This document shows positions 52,157-60,214 of a stretch of 64,000 nucleotides of DNA, in pieces. Origin of the DNA: Sphingomonas sp. BAUL-RG-20F-R05-02 (GTDB taxonomy: Bacteria > Pseudomonadota > Alphaproteobacteria > Sphingomonadales > Sphingomonadaceae). Both the position numbers and the translations under genes were made by a program. The stretch covers positions 1-64,000 of the forward strand of contig NZ_JAKNQH010000012.1 in the NCBI RefSeq assembly GCF_022662305.1. The letters are read 5' to 3'. The stretch's first letter is position 1. Each line of letters opens with the position of its first letter. The notes under the pieces are model-generated. The model had not been told where the DNA came from. It searched no databases and saw nothing but the letters and a program-made list of their open reading frames with translations.

Positions 52157-53398
52157 ATGTCTGAACGTGTCGACGCAAAGGTCGTGGTGATCGGGGCGGG
52201 GCATGGTGGCGGCAACGTCGTCGCCGCGCTTCGCACGGCGGGCCACACCGGGGAGATCGTGCTCATCGGCGATGAGCCGATCGTCCCCTATCATCGCCCA
52301 CCGCTCAGCAAGGGATATCTGAAGGGCACGGCGGCAATGGAGTCGCTGAAGCTGCGGCCCGACAGCTACTACGCGAGCGCCGGCATCGCGCTGCGGCTCG
52401 GCGCCCGTGCGGTCGCAATAGACCGAACGGCGCAGACCGTTCGCCTCGCCGGCGGCGGTTCGGAAAGGTACGATCTGCTTGTTCTTGCCACCGGATCGCG
52501 CGCCCGTAGGCTCGCGATTCCCGGCGCGGCGCTTGGCGGCATTCACTATTTGCGCTCGATCGCGGACGCCGATGCGATCCGCGGCGCGATCGGCCCGGGG
52601 CGGCGGCTCGCGATCGTTGGCGGCGGCTATGTCGGACTGGAGGCGGCGGCCTCGGCGCTGGCGCTAGGATCGTCCGTGGTGCTGCTCGAACGCGAGTCTC
52701 GTATCCTGGCGCGCGTCGCGTGTGCGCCGCTCGCGGCGTTCTTCGATGACTATCATCGCGCGAAGGGCTTGGAGATCCGTACCGAGGCGCGTGTGGAGGG
52801 CTTTGAGGGGCGCGACGGGAACGTCTCGGCGCTCTGGCTCGCGGACGGCGAACGGCTGCTCTGCGACGCGGTGATCGTCGGCATCGGCGCCGACGTTTGC
52901 GATGAACTCGCGCGGGAGGCGGGAATAGGCTGCGATCACGGCGGCGTAATCGTCGACGAGAATGCCTGCACGTCCGAACCGGGCGTCTATGCGATTGGCG
53001 ACATGACGTGGCGACCGATGCCGCTCTACGGCGGGCGTATGTTCCGGCTGGAGAGCGTACCCAACGCGCTCGAACAGGCGCGGCGCGTCGCTGCGCACAT
53101 CATGGGCAAACCTGCGCCAGCGCACGAACCGCCGTGGTTCTGGTCTGATCAGTACGATCTCAAATTGCAGATCGTCGGCGTTCCGTTCGACTCGCACCGG
53201 CTTGTGATCCGGGGAGACATGGCGGAGAGGAGCTTCGCGATCTTCCATCTGGCGCCGGACAATCGCGTGCTTGCGGTCGAGGCGGTCAACCGTACGCCGG
53301 AGTTCATGGCGGGGCGCACGCTGGTCGGAGAGGCGAGGATCGTCGACCCCGCGCACTTGGCGGACCTCTCGATCCCGATCAAGGATTTGGCGAAGTGA
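52157..53398 (+). CDS. FAD-dependent ferredoxin reductase
   Basis: This 413-residue reductase of the putidaredoxin/rhodocoxin reductase kind has the FAD motif VVIGAGHGGGNVVAALR, the substrate-loop YHRPPLSKGYLKG, the NADH motif LAIVGGGYVGLEAAASALAL, and the second FAD motif VYAIGDMTWRP. The C-terminal domain begins around ESVPNALEQARRVA. ATG 52157 (MSERVDAK) with GGAG 7 nt upstream is preferred to 52145. It should pass electrons from NADH to the ferredoxin at 42452 for the Rieske oxygenase or the P450. Its 3' end overlaps the convergent MFS gene by 20 nt. Confidence 0.9.
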   Translation: MSERVDAKVVVIGAGHGGGNVVAALRTAGHTGEIVLIGDEPIVPYHRPPLSKGYLKGTAAMESLKLRPDSYYASAGIALRLGARAVAIDRTAQTVRLAGGGSERYDLLVLATGSRARRLAIPGAALGGIHYLRSIADADAIRGAIGPGRRLAIVGGGYVGLEAAASALALGSSVVLLERESRILARVACAPLAAFFDDYHRAKGLEIRTEARVEGFEGRDGNVSALWLADGERLLCDAVIVGIGADVCDELAREAGIGCDHGGVIVDENACTSEPGVYAIGDMTWRPMPLYGGRMFRLESVPNALEQARRVAAHIMGKPAPAHEPPWFWSDQYDLKLQIVGVPFDSHRLVIRGDMAERSFAIFHLAPDNRVLAVEAVNRTPEFMAGRTLVGEARIVDPAHLADLSIPIKDLAK

Positions 53399-54572
53399 TG
53401 ATCCCGCGGCAGACGACGAACCGCGCCCGCCCGGCGCCGAGTCCGCTCCACAGCAAGCCGGCGCCGATCAGCGCGACCAGCCAGCCGGTCGCGTCGAAGC
53501 CGCCAGTGAGCGCGCGCAGCAGACCGATCGTCAACGGGGCGAGCGCGGCGATGATGTAGCCGACGGCCTGCGCCATGCCGGATAGCCGCGCCGCGACACT
53601 GGGATCTTCGGCGCGAAGCACGATCAGCGTCAACGCAAGGGCGATGAGCCCGCCTTGGCCTGCCCCCTGTACCAGCGCCCAAAGCCAGACTTGTGCAAGC
53701 GGCGCGTAGAGCAGTCCCATCAATCCGCCGGCACCCGCTACGGTCAGCGCTGCGGCCATCACGCGCTGATCGCGCTGTCGGACCGCGATGGCCGGCACCG
53801 TCAGACATGTCGCAAGCTGGGTCAGGATGAGCACGGACAGCACCAGTCCTGCCGTCGTCGCCTCGACGCCGCGCGCGCGCAGGATCACAGCGAGCCACCC
53901 GAAAACGGAAAAGGCGAGGGCGGATTGCAGCCCCATGAACAGCGTCACCTTCCAGGCAAGCAGGCTCCCCCACAGTGCGCCCAAGGGACCGGTCCGCTTC
54001 CGGCTACGTGCCGTGACGCGTAGCTGGGAGATCCATAGTGCGATCGCAGGCAGTACCGGCAAGGCCCAGATCGCCAGTGCGAAGCGCCAGCCCGCTCCGG
54101 CGGCGCGCTCGATCGGAACGGTCGCCCCGGCCGCCAGCGCAGCGCCACCGGAGATCGCCATGACATACAGGCCCGTCAGCAGCCCGATGCGATCGGGAAA
54201 ATCGCGTTTGACGAGGCCGGGCAGCAGCACGTTCCCGATCGCGATCACGCACCCCGACAGTGCGGAACCACCGAACAGCAGATAGACCGGTCCGAACGCT
54301 CGCAGCACCGTACAGGCGGCCAGGATCAACATGGCGCCCAGCAACGTCCGCTCGGTGCCGAAACGCTCGGCAAGAGGCGGTGCGAGAGGCGCGAACAGGC
54401 CTAGGCACAGCACCGGCAGCGTGGTCAAAACACTGGTGCCGACCGCCGGCAGGCCGGTCCCGGCGGCGACCTCGGGCAGCGTCACCGAGAGGCTGGCAAA
54501 AACCAGGCGCAAGGCGAAGGCGGTGGCCACGATCGCCGCGCCGGCGATCCAGCGACGATGCGTCGTCGACAC
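53379..54572 (-). CDS. MFS transporter, CynX/NimT type
   Basis: This inner-membrane protein of about 397 residues has about 12 helices. ATAFALRLVFASLSVTLPEV and FGTERTLLGAMLILAACTVL follow the CynX/NimT (cyanate or nitroimidazole) MFS pattern, and ends with GRARFVVCRGIITSPNP. The start is uncertain: GTG 54572 gives 397 residues and GTG 54602 gives 407, neither with a clear ribosome binding site. Much longer readings run antisense over the amidohydrolase and are rejected. It is divergent from the amidohydrolase/P450 operon, with a shared-motif-like site between them. Confidence 0.82.
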   Translation of the reverse strand: MSTTHRRWIAGAAIVATAFALRLVFASLSVTLPEVAAGTGLPAVGTSVLTTLPVLCLGLFAPLAPPLAERFGTERTLLGAMLILAACTVLRAFGPVYLLFGGSALSGCVIAIGNVLLPGLVKRDFPDRIGLLTGLYVMAISGGAALAAGATVPIERAAGAGWRFALAIWALPVLPAIALWISQLRVTARSRKRTGPLGALWGSLLAWKVTLFMGLQSALAFSVFGWLAVILRARGVEATTAGLVLSVLILTQLATCLTVPAIAVRQRDQRVMAAALTVAGAGGLMGLLYAPLAQVWLWALVQGAGQGGLIALALTLIVLRAEDPSVAARLSGMAQAVGYIIAALAPLTIGLLRALTGGFDATGWLVALIGAGLLWSGLGAGRARFVVCRGIITSPNP

Positions 54573-54634
54573 GAGTCGGCGCGGTTCGCACCGTACGGAC
54601 ACATTTTGCACTTGCGACGGACCCCTCCGATATG

Positions 54635-54647
54635 AGAATGATAATCT
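54635..54647. promoter_or_regulatory. imperfect shared-motif palindrome before the amidohydrolase/P450 operon
   Basis: AGAATGATAATCT differs from AGAATGAAATTCT (45341-45353) at two bases, and the flank GATATG resembles GATAG there. It lies 25 nt before the amidohydrolase start and between it and the divergent MFS gene. Operator function is inferred. Confidence 0.45.
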
Positions 54648-54672
54648 ATACATAAAAGCGGAGAGTGTCTCG

Positions 54673-55701
54673 ATGTTGATTGATGCCCATGCCCATCTTT
54701 TCACGTCCGGAATGCTCAACCAGCACGACTTCTGGGGGCCGTTCATGCGCGTCCAGGGGCTGACGGTCGGCCACTTTTCGCTCGGCACGAAGCAGAAGGC
54801 GAAAGCGTCGAATGACGCCGAAGCGGAGACCAATCTGCTTGCGCGGATGACGCACGAGGCGCGTCGCGCGCTGATGGAGCAGCGTGGCGTCGACATGCTG
54901 GTGCTGTCCACGCCATCGCACGCCTTCATGTACTGGGCAGGGGAATTCGGCACGCAATATGCCCGCACCTGCAATGACGAACTTTCCGCCTTCTGCGCCG
55001 TCGACCCCGAACATTTCGCCTTCTGGGGCCATGCCAATCTCGCCGATCCTGCCGGGGCGGTCGTCGAGATCGATCGGGCGGTGCGGCAGCTCGGCGCCAA
55101 GGGCATCTGTGTAGGCGGCACGAATTTCGACGGCATCGCCACGCATGACGAGCGTCTGTTTCCGGTATGGGAGAAGCTGGCCGAACTCGACGTGCCGGTG
55201 ATGGTCCACGGATTTAACCAGTCGATCTACCTGGGCGAGCGCCACCACGAGGATGCATTCGAGACCAGTTCGATCCTCGGCGACTGTTTCGACGAGACGC
55301 TGTTCTTCTGGTATCTGATCTGTAGCGGCGCTCTCGACACGTTCCCCAATTTAAAGGCGTACATCACGCATGCGGGCGGCATGGCCGTGTTCCAGCTCGG
55401 ACGGCTGTCGGAGCTCAATGCCAACATGGCGCCCGACGCGCGCAACCGGCGGCCGCTGCTCGAGTACATGCCCCACTTCTTCTTCGATCTCGACGTTCAC
55501 CATCCCGCGCTTCGGCGCGGCGTGGCCGAGGTCGTCGGCATCGATAATCTCGTCCACGGCACCAATTTCGGTGGCGCCTACGACAATGGCGATCCGACCG
55601 ACGGCCTCGGGCTGAGCGCCGCCGACGCCGAAAAAATTCGCAGCGGCAATGCGATCCGCCTGCTCAAGCTCAATCAACACGCCATGGCGAACGCTGCGTA
55701 A
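54673..55701 (+). CDS. amidohydrolase, ACMSD/LigY-like
   Basis: This 342-residue metal-dependent TIM-barrel enzyme starts with the HAH metal motif (MLIDAHAHLFTSGMLNQHDF). It contains VLSTPSHAFMYWAGEFGTQY, GFNQSIYLGERHHEDAFE, YITHAGGMAVFQLGRLSEL and VHGTNFGGAYDNGDPTDGLG. It is a paralogue of the protein at 24948. ATG 54673 follows GGAGAG. It forms an operon with the P450 gene 26 nt downstream. Family chemistry (decarboxylation or C-C hydrolysis of ring-fission products) is known; the substrate here is not. Confidence 0.85.
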   Translation: MLIDAHAHLFTSGMLNQHDFWGPFMRVQGLTVGHFSLGTKQKAKASNDAEAETNLLARMTHEARRALMEQRGVDMLVLSTPSHAFMYWAGEFGTQYARTCNDELSAFCAVDPEHFAFWGHANLADPAGAVVEIDRAVRQLGAKGICVGGTNFDGIATHDERLFPVWEKLAELDVPVMVHGFNQSIYLGERHHEDAFETSSILGDCFDETLFFWYLICSGALDTFPNLKAYITHAGGMAVFQLGRLSELNANMAPDARNRRPLLEYMPHFFFDLDVHHPALRRGVAEVVGIDNLVHGTNFGGAYDNGDPTDGLGLSAADAEKIRSGNAIRLLKLNQHAMANAA

Positions 55702-55727
55702 GCGGGACGTCGATGAGGAGAGATGTA

Positions 55728-57026
55728 ATGGCGACCGTGGTGACGGGCGAAAAGCCCAACGACATGCAGGCAAGCTTCGACAAGGTCAGCAGCAATTTCG
55801 GCGGCCTGCTCGATGATCCGATGCCTCTGTACCGCGCCAAGATGAACGAATCGCCAGTGATGAAGGGCGATATTCTCGAGGAACTCGGCGTGCCACCGAT
55901 TTTCGGCAACGCACGCGGCCGGCAGGTCTATACGTTGTTCCGCCATTCCGATGTGGGCGCCGTGCTGCGCGATCAGGATACGTATACCAGCGGGCTGATC
56001 GGCGAGGGGCTCGGCACCTTCATGGGCACATTCATGCTCACCGCGATGGACGGCGATTATCACCGGCGGATGCGCTCGCTGCTGCAACCCTGCTTCATGC
56101 CGCCGGTGCTCAAGGAATGGCGCGCTGCGCTGATCGATCCGGTAATTCGCAACGAATATGTCGCGCCGCTCGTACCGCGCGGCAAGGCGGATCTGATCGC
56201 CGACATGGGGCTCGGCTTCCCCGTGCGGGTGATCTACGCGATTCTCGGCTTCCCGGACGGCGATCAGAAGGGGCTGGAAATCTTTGCGTCCATGGCGCTG
56301 AAGATCCTGGCCGGGCCCAAGCGCAGCCCGGAGGAGGCAGCGCGCGCGCGGGTCGAGGCGCTGGAGGCCTCGCGAGCGCTCCACGATTACGTGCTGCCGC
56401 TCGTCGCCGAACGCCGCAGGCAGGGTTCGCTGGGCAACGACCTGATCGGCCGCCTGCTGCGCACCGAACACGAGGGCGAAACGCTGTCCGACGAGCAGGT
56501 CACCGATTTTGTCAGGATGCTGCTCCCTGCCGCTGCAGAGACGACGACCCGCACCTTCGGCAGCCTGATGGTGTTGTTGCTCGAACGTCCCGCGCTTCTC
56601 GATCAGATCCGGCAGGATCGCAGCCTGCTGTCCAAGGCCATCGACGAGGCGGTGCGGCTCGAGCCGGTCGCTACGTTCAAGGCGCGCGAGGCGGCGCGAG
56701 ATGTCGAGATCGGCGGCGTCGCCATTCCCAAAGGCTCGATCGTCTCGATGGTGGTGCATGCCGCCAACCGCGACGAAACGGTATTCGATGACCCCGACAC
56801 GTTCGACATCTTCCGCCGCAACAAGCCGTCGTTCGGCTTCGGCTATGGCGTGCACATGTGCATCGGCCTGTTCGTGGCGAAGGCGGAGATAGAGAGCGCC
56901 GTCAACGCAATCTTCGATTTGTTGCCCAACGTCCGCTTCGACCCGTCGAAGCCCAAGCCTGAAATCAAGGGCGTGGGCCTGCGTGGGCCCAAGTCGGTGA
57001 ACGTCGTTTGGGACACAACAGCCTGA
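55728..57026 (+). CDS. cytochrome P450, soluble bacterial class
   Basis: This 432-residue cytoplasmic P450 has I-helix LLPAAAETTTRTFG (acid-alcohol pair at E271/T272), the K-helix E307-x2-R310 in DEAVRLEP, and the heme loop FGFGYGVHMCIG with C378 as the axial ligand. There is no membrane anchor, so it should use a ferredoxin, most likely the one at 42452 with the reductase at 52157. ATG 55728 (MATVVTGEKP) has GGAGAG upstream. It probably hydroxylates the substrate or a side chain. It converges on an SDR gene across a GATCA repeat. Confidence 0.92.
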   Translation: MATVVTGEKPNDMQASFDKVSSNFGGLLDDPMPLYRAKMNESPVMKGDILEELGVPPIFGNARGRQVYTLFRHSDVGAVLRDQDTYTSGLIGEGLGTFMGTFMLTAMDGDYHRRMRSLLQPCFMPPVLKEWRAALIDPVIRNEYVAPLVPRGKADLIADMGLGFPVRVIYAILGFPDGDQKGLEIFASMALKILAGPKRSPEEAARARVEALEASRALHDYVLPLVAERRRQGSLGNDLIGRLLRTEHEGETLSDEQVTDFVRMLLPAAAETTTRTFGSLMVLLLERPALLDQIRQDRSLLSKAIDEAVRLEPVATFKAREAARDVEIGGVAIPKGSIVSMVVHAANRDETVFDDPDTFDIFRRNKPSFGFGYGVHMCIGLFVAKAEIESAVNAIFDLLPNVRFDPSKPKPEIKGVGLRGPKSVNVVWDTTA

Positions 57027-57041
57027 TTGCGCCAACGCTCT

Positions 57042-57066
57042 GATCAGATCAGATCAGATCAGATCA
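57042..57066 (+). repeat. GATCA pentanucleotide repeat, five units
   Basis: Five perfect GATCA copies run from 57042 to 57066, preceded by T and followed by GG. They lie 15 nt after the P450 stop and overlap the end of the convergent SDR gene, whose last codons (GLI and stop) are read from the repeat. Unit loss or gain would change the SDR frame at its C-terminus. Slippage is inferred from repeat form. Confidence 0.85.
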
Positions 57067-57838
57067 GGCCTTCGTATCCGCCGCCATCGATCTGCAAATT
57101 CTGTCCCGTGATATAGCCGGCATGCGCGGCGCAGAGAAAGGCGCAAGCCTGGCCGAACTCATCCGGCGTGCCGAACCGTCCCGCTGGAATCGGCCGCAAC
57201 ATCTCGTCGCGAGCTGCCGCGAACGGGATGTTGCGGTGCGCTGCCAGCCGCTCGATCATGGTTCTGAGCCGTCCGGTCTCGATGCGTTCGGGCAAGAGAT
57301 TGTTCACGGTGACGTTATCGCGCGCCACGTCGCGCGCGAGCGCCTTGGCAAAAGCGGTCAGACCGGCTCGTGCCGTGGTCGACAGCGCCATCGGCAATTG
57401 CGGGGATTTCACCATCGCCGACGTGATGTTGACGATACGCCCGAACCGCCGCGCCCGCATTCCAGGCACGACGCCACGAACCAGCATGATCGCAGCGAGC
57501 ATGTTCTCCTCGATCGCTCGCAGCCAAACATCCTCTTCCCAGTCGAGAAACCGGCCCGGAGCGGGACCGCCATTGTTGGTGACGAGGATGTCGACCTGCC
57601 CGGCCGCATCGAGAAGTGCCTTACGACCTTCGCGGGTTCCGACATCCGCCCGCACCGCGATGACATCGCCGGCGCTTGCGCCAGTGATGGCGTCGCGCGC
57701 ACGTTCGAGCCGCTCCGCATCGCGCCCGTTGATGATGACGGTGCATCCCTCGCGCGCCAACGCCGATGCGCAGGCATAGCCCAGACCCGCCGAGGACGCG
57801 CACACCAGCGCGCGCCGGCCGATGATGCCAAGATCCAT
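57059..57838 (-). CDS. SDR-family protein with SxxxR in place of YxxxK
   Basis: This 259-residue SDR has the cofactor motif LVCASSAGLGYACASALARE and NNGG in VTNNGGPAPGRF, plus NITSAMVKSPQLPMALSTT followed by ARAGLTAFAKALARDV. The catalytic Tyr/Lys are Ser and Arg (STTAR), as in the SDR at 48448, which is a known non-canonical branch. Its C-terminus (GGYEGLI) is encoded by a GATCA repeat. ATG 57838 has GGGAGAG upstream. The catalytic role is uncertain. Confidence 0.83.
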   Translation of the reverse strand: MDLGIIGRRALVCASSAGLGYACASALAREGCTVIINGRDAERLERARDAITGASAGDVIAVRADVGTREGRKALLDAAGQVDILVTNNGGPAPGRFLDWEEDVWLRAIEENMLAAIMLVRGVVPGMRARRFGRIVNITSAMVKSPQLPMALSTTARAGLTAFAKALARDVARDNVTVNNLLPERIETGRLRTMIERLAAHRNIPFAAARDEMLRPIPAGRFGTPDEFGQACAFLCAAHAGYITGQNLQIDGGGYEGLI

Positions 57839-58089
57839 CGGTTCTCTCCCTGCCGGTCCACCCCTGCGCCGTCCTGTTGCCGTTGGCGGCGCGCAGCGGC
57901 AGGGCGCGTGAACGTCCCCGCCGTGAACACACCCAATTTGCCGATGGTAAAGCCGGACGGGGTAGTAGCACCGAGTTCGCTAATCCCCTCGATGGTCCCA
58001 TTGCGGACTGCGAAATGCAACACAAATCCCGTAGGGCGGAAATGGGGAAAGAAGCAGACGGCCAGCCGCCGGCGCGCGGCACATCACGA

Positions 58090-58965
58090 TCATGTGTCCA
58101 GGTCGCCGAATGCGGCCTCGATCATGGTCATGATCGGCGGTGGTTCGGCCAGCAGGTGCTCGGCATGATGCGCGGCGATCCAGCCGATCGACCTTTGCGC
58201 GGTAAAGCCGGTGAGCCGCGGTCGGCGCACGCCCTCGTGCCGGTAGCATTCTGGCATCACCGTCATGCCCAGACCCGCCGAGATCATCTGGAGTACGCGT
58301 TCGTCATTGGTCGAGCGGAGTGCGAAGTGGGGCCGCACGCCGCGCTCGGTGAAGAAACGGCTGGTTTCCGCCAGCGCCTCGCAATGGCGCCGGACGATCA
58401 TCACCTCGCTGGCAAGTTGCTCGGGGGACAGCTCGGCCTCGTCCGCCAAGGGATGATCGTCGTGGATCGCGAGGCGGTAGCCTTCCGTGCGAACCACGCG
58501 TTCCATGAAGCGTCCCGCGCCGCGGCCGACCAACGTCAGCGCCACGTCGATGCGGCCCTTGGCGAGGTGGCTGACGATCTCGCGTTCGCTTCCGTACACC
58601 AGTTCCAGACGGTGCCGCTCCCCCGGCCGGCTCTGCGCGATGCCGCGCGCCACCACCAAACCGGGCACGCTGGTGAGTACGCCCAGCCGCAGCGACGGCA
58701 AATCCACCGAGACGCGCATCGCGTCTGCCGCGGCGTTGAACTCGCGTTCGATCCGACGCGCGTGCACCAGGAAGCGCGCGCCGGCATCGGTCAGCTCGAC
58801 ACGCTGGTTGGACCGGACGAACAACGGGTGGCCGACCGTCCGCTCCAGCTTGGCGATACCCACCGAAAGCGTCGGCTGCGACACGCCGCAGGCTGCCGCC
58901 GCGCGCGAGAAATTGCCGTGATCGACGACCGCCGCAAAGTATCGCAAGAGATAGCGGTCGAGCAT
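58090..58965 (-). CDS. LysR-family transcriptional regulator
   Basis: This 291-residue LTTR has the winged helix-turn-helix at residues 1-60 (LLRYFAAVVDHGNFSRAAAA, CGVSQPTLSVGIAKLERTVG) and an effector domain (LRLGVLTSVPGLVVARGIAQ, ISAGLGMTVMPECYRH). It is divergent from the liu operon, with 85 nt between starts. A 7-bp inverted repeat covers its own start codon and a second T-rich inverted repeat lies in the gap. These fit activation of liuA and autorepression. The effector may be an isovaleryl or related CoA compound (inference). Confidence 0.88.
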   Translation of the reverse strand: MLDRYLLRYFAAVVDHGNFSRAAAACGVSQPTLSVGIAKLERTVGHPLFVRSNQRVELTDAGARFLVHARRIEREFNAAADAMRVSVDLPSLRLGVLTSVPGLVVARGIAQSRPGERHRLELVYGSEREIVSHLAKGRIDVALTLVGRGAGRFMERVVRTEGYRLAIHDDHPLADEAELSPEQLASEVMIVRRHCEALAETSRFFTERGVRPHFALRSTNDERVLQMISAGLGMTVMPECYRHEGVRRPRLTGFTAQRSIGWIAAHHAEHLLAEPPPIMTMIEAAFGDLDT

Positions 58966-58980
58966 AGAAGGTATCTATGC
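58962..58980. promoter_or_regulatory. inverted repeat over the LysR start codon
   Basis: GCATAGA at 58962-58968 and TCTATGC at 58974-58980 form a perfect 7-bp inverted repeat with a 5-nt spacer. The LysR start codon (58963-58965) lies inside it. Binding would block its own translation or transcription start. It is a probable autoregulatory LysR site. Confidence 0.55.
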
Positions 58981-58988
58981 AGTTGTTA

Positions 58989-59008
58989 TCGAAAATACAA
59001 TTTTTCGA
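58989..59008. promoter_or_regulatory. LysR-type T-N11-A inverted repeat before liuA
   Basis: TCGAAAA at 58989-58995 and TTTTCGA at 59002-59008 form a perfect inverted repeat with a 6-nt AT-rich centre. It lies 42 nt before the liuA start and fits the T-N11-A kind of LysR box. The regulator is inferred to be the adjacent LysR protein. Confidence 0.6.
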
Positions 59009-59050
59009 AAGCTGGGTCGACCGCTAGAAACCGTGCGCAGGAGAGATGCC

Positions 59051-60214
59051 ATGACCGATTTCGATTTCGCGCTCGGCGAGACCGCCGACATGATCCGCGA
59101 GAGCACGCAGCGCTTCGCCGCCGACCGGATTGCCCCGCTCGCCGCCGAGATCGACGCGAAGGACTGGTTCCCGCGCGAGCTTTGGCCCGAGATGGGTGCG
59201 CTCGGCCTGCACGGCATCACCGTGGCGGAGGAAGACGGCGGGCTGGGGCTCGGCTACCTCGATCATGTCGTCGCGCAGGAAGAGGTGGCGCGGGCGTCCG
59301 CCTCGATCGGGCTCAGCTACGGCGCGCATTCCAATCTCTGCGTCAACCAGATTCGCCGCTGGGGCACGGCCGAGCAAAAGGCACGTTACCTGCCCAAGCT
59401 GATTTCCGGCGAGCATGTCGGCAGCCTGGCCATGTCGGAAGCCGGTGCCGGGTCCGACGTCGTGTCGATGAAGCTGAAGGCGGAAAAGCGCGGCGACCGT
59501 TACGTGTTGAACGGCACCAAATTCTGGATCACCAACGCGGCTTATGCGGACACGCTGGTGGTCTATGCGAAGACGGGCGAGGGATCGAAGGGGATTACGA
59601 CCTTCCTGATCGAGAAGGAATTGAAGGGCTTTTCGATAGGGCAGAAGATCGACAAGGTCGGCATGCGGGGTTCGCCGACCGCCGAACTGGTGTTCGACGA
59701 TTGCGAAGTGCCCGAGGAGAACATCATGGGGCCGCTCAACGGCGGCGTCGGCATCCTGATGTCCGGCCTCGATTATGAGCGTACCGTGCTCGCGGGCATC
59801 CAGCTCGGTATCATGCGGGCCTGTCTCGACGTGGTGCTGCCCTATGTTCGCGAGCGCCGGCAGTTCGGTAAGCCGATCGGCGCGTTCCAGCTGATGCAGG
59901 CCAAGATCGCCGACATGTACGTCGCGCTGAACAGTGCGCGCGCCTATGTCTATGCGGTGGCCAAAGCGTGTGACGCCGGGCGGACGACGCGCTTCGACGC
60001 GGCGGGCGCGATCCTGCTGGCGAGCGAGAATGCGGTGAAGGTTGCTTTGGAGGCGGTGCAGGCGCTTGGCGGCGCAGGCTATACCAAGGATTGGCCGGTC
60101 GAACGCTTCATGCGCGATGCGAAGCTGCTCGACATCGGCGCGGGTACGAACGAGATCCGCCGTATGCTGATCGGCCGCGAACTGATCGGTGCGGCGGAAC
60201 GGATCGCGCAGTGA
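59051..60214 (+). CDS. liuA: isovaleryl-CoA dehydrogenase
   Basis: This 387-residue acyl-CoA dehydrogenase has [40 protein letters not shown], the catalytic Glu in [15 protein letters not shown] (the isovaleryl-CoA dehydrogenase position), [16 protein letters not shown] and [19 protein letters not shown]. It oxidises isovaleryl-CoA to 3-methylcrotonyl-CoA, an early step of leucine breakdown. ATG 59051 with AGGAGAG upstream is preferred. The next gene starts in its stop codon (GTGA). Context (carboxylase genes downstream) supports the assignment. Confidence 0.92.
   Translation: MTDFDFALGETADMIRESTQRFAADRIAPLAAEIDAKDWFPRELWPEMGALGLHGITVAEEDGGLGLGYLDHVVAQEEVARASASIGLSYGAHSNLCVNQIRRWGTAEQKARYLPKLISGEHVGSLAMSEAGAGSDVVSMKLKAEKRGDRYVLNGTKFWITNAAYADTLVVYAKTGEGSKGITTFLIEKELKGFSIGQKIDKVGMRGSPTAELVFDDCEVPEENIMGPLNGGVGILMSGLDYERTVLAGIQLGIMRACLDVVLPYVRERRQFGKPIGAFQLMQAKIADMYVALNSARAYVYAVAKACDAGRTTRFDAAGAILLASENAVKVALEAVQALGGAGYTKDWPVERFMRDAKLLDIGAGTNEIRRMLIGRELIGAAERIAQ

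Noticed and set aside
54603-55142. Long N-terminal extension of the CynX-type transporter on the minus strand
   Set aside because: It is antisense to the amidohydrolase with its clear HAH motif and operon, and the extension is not hydrophobic or MFS-like.
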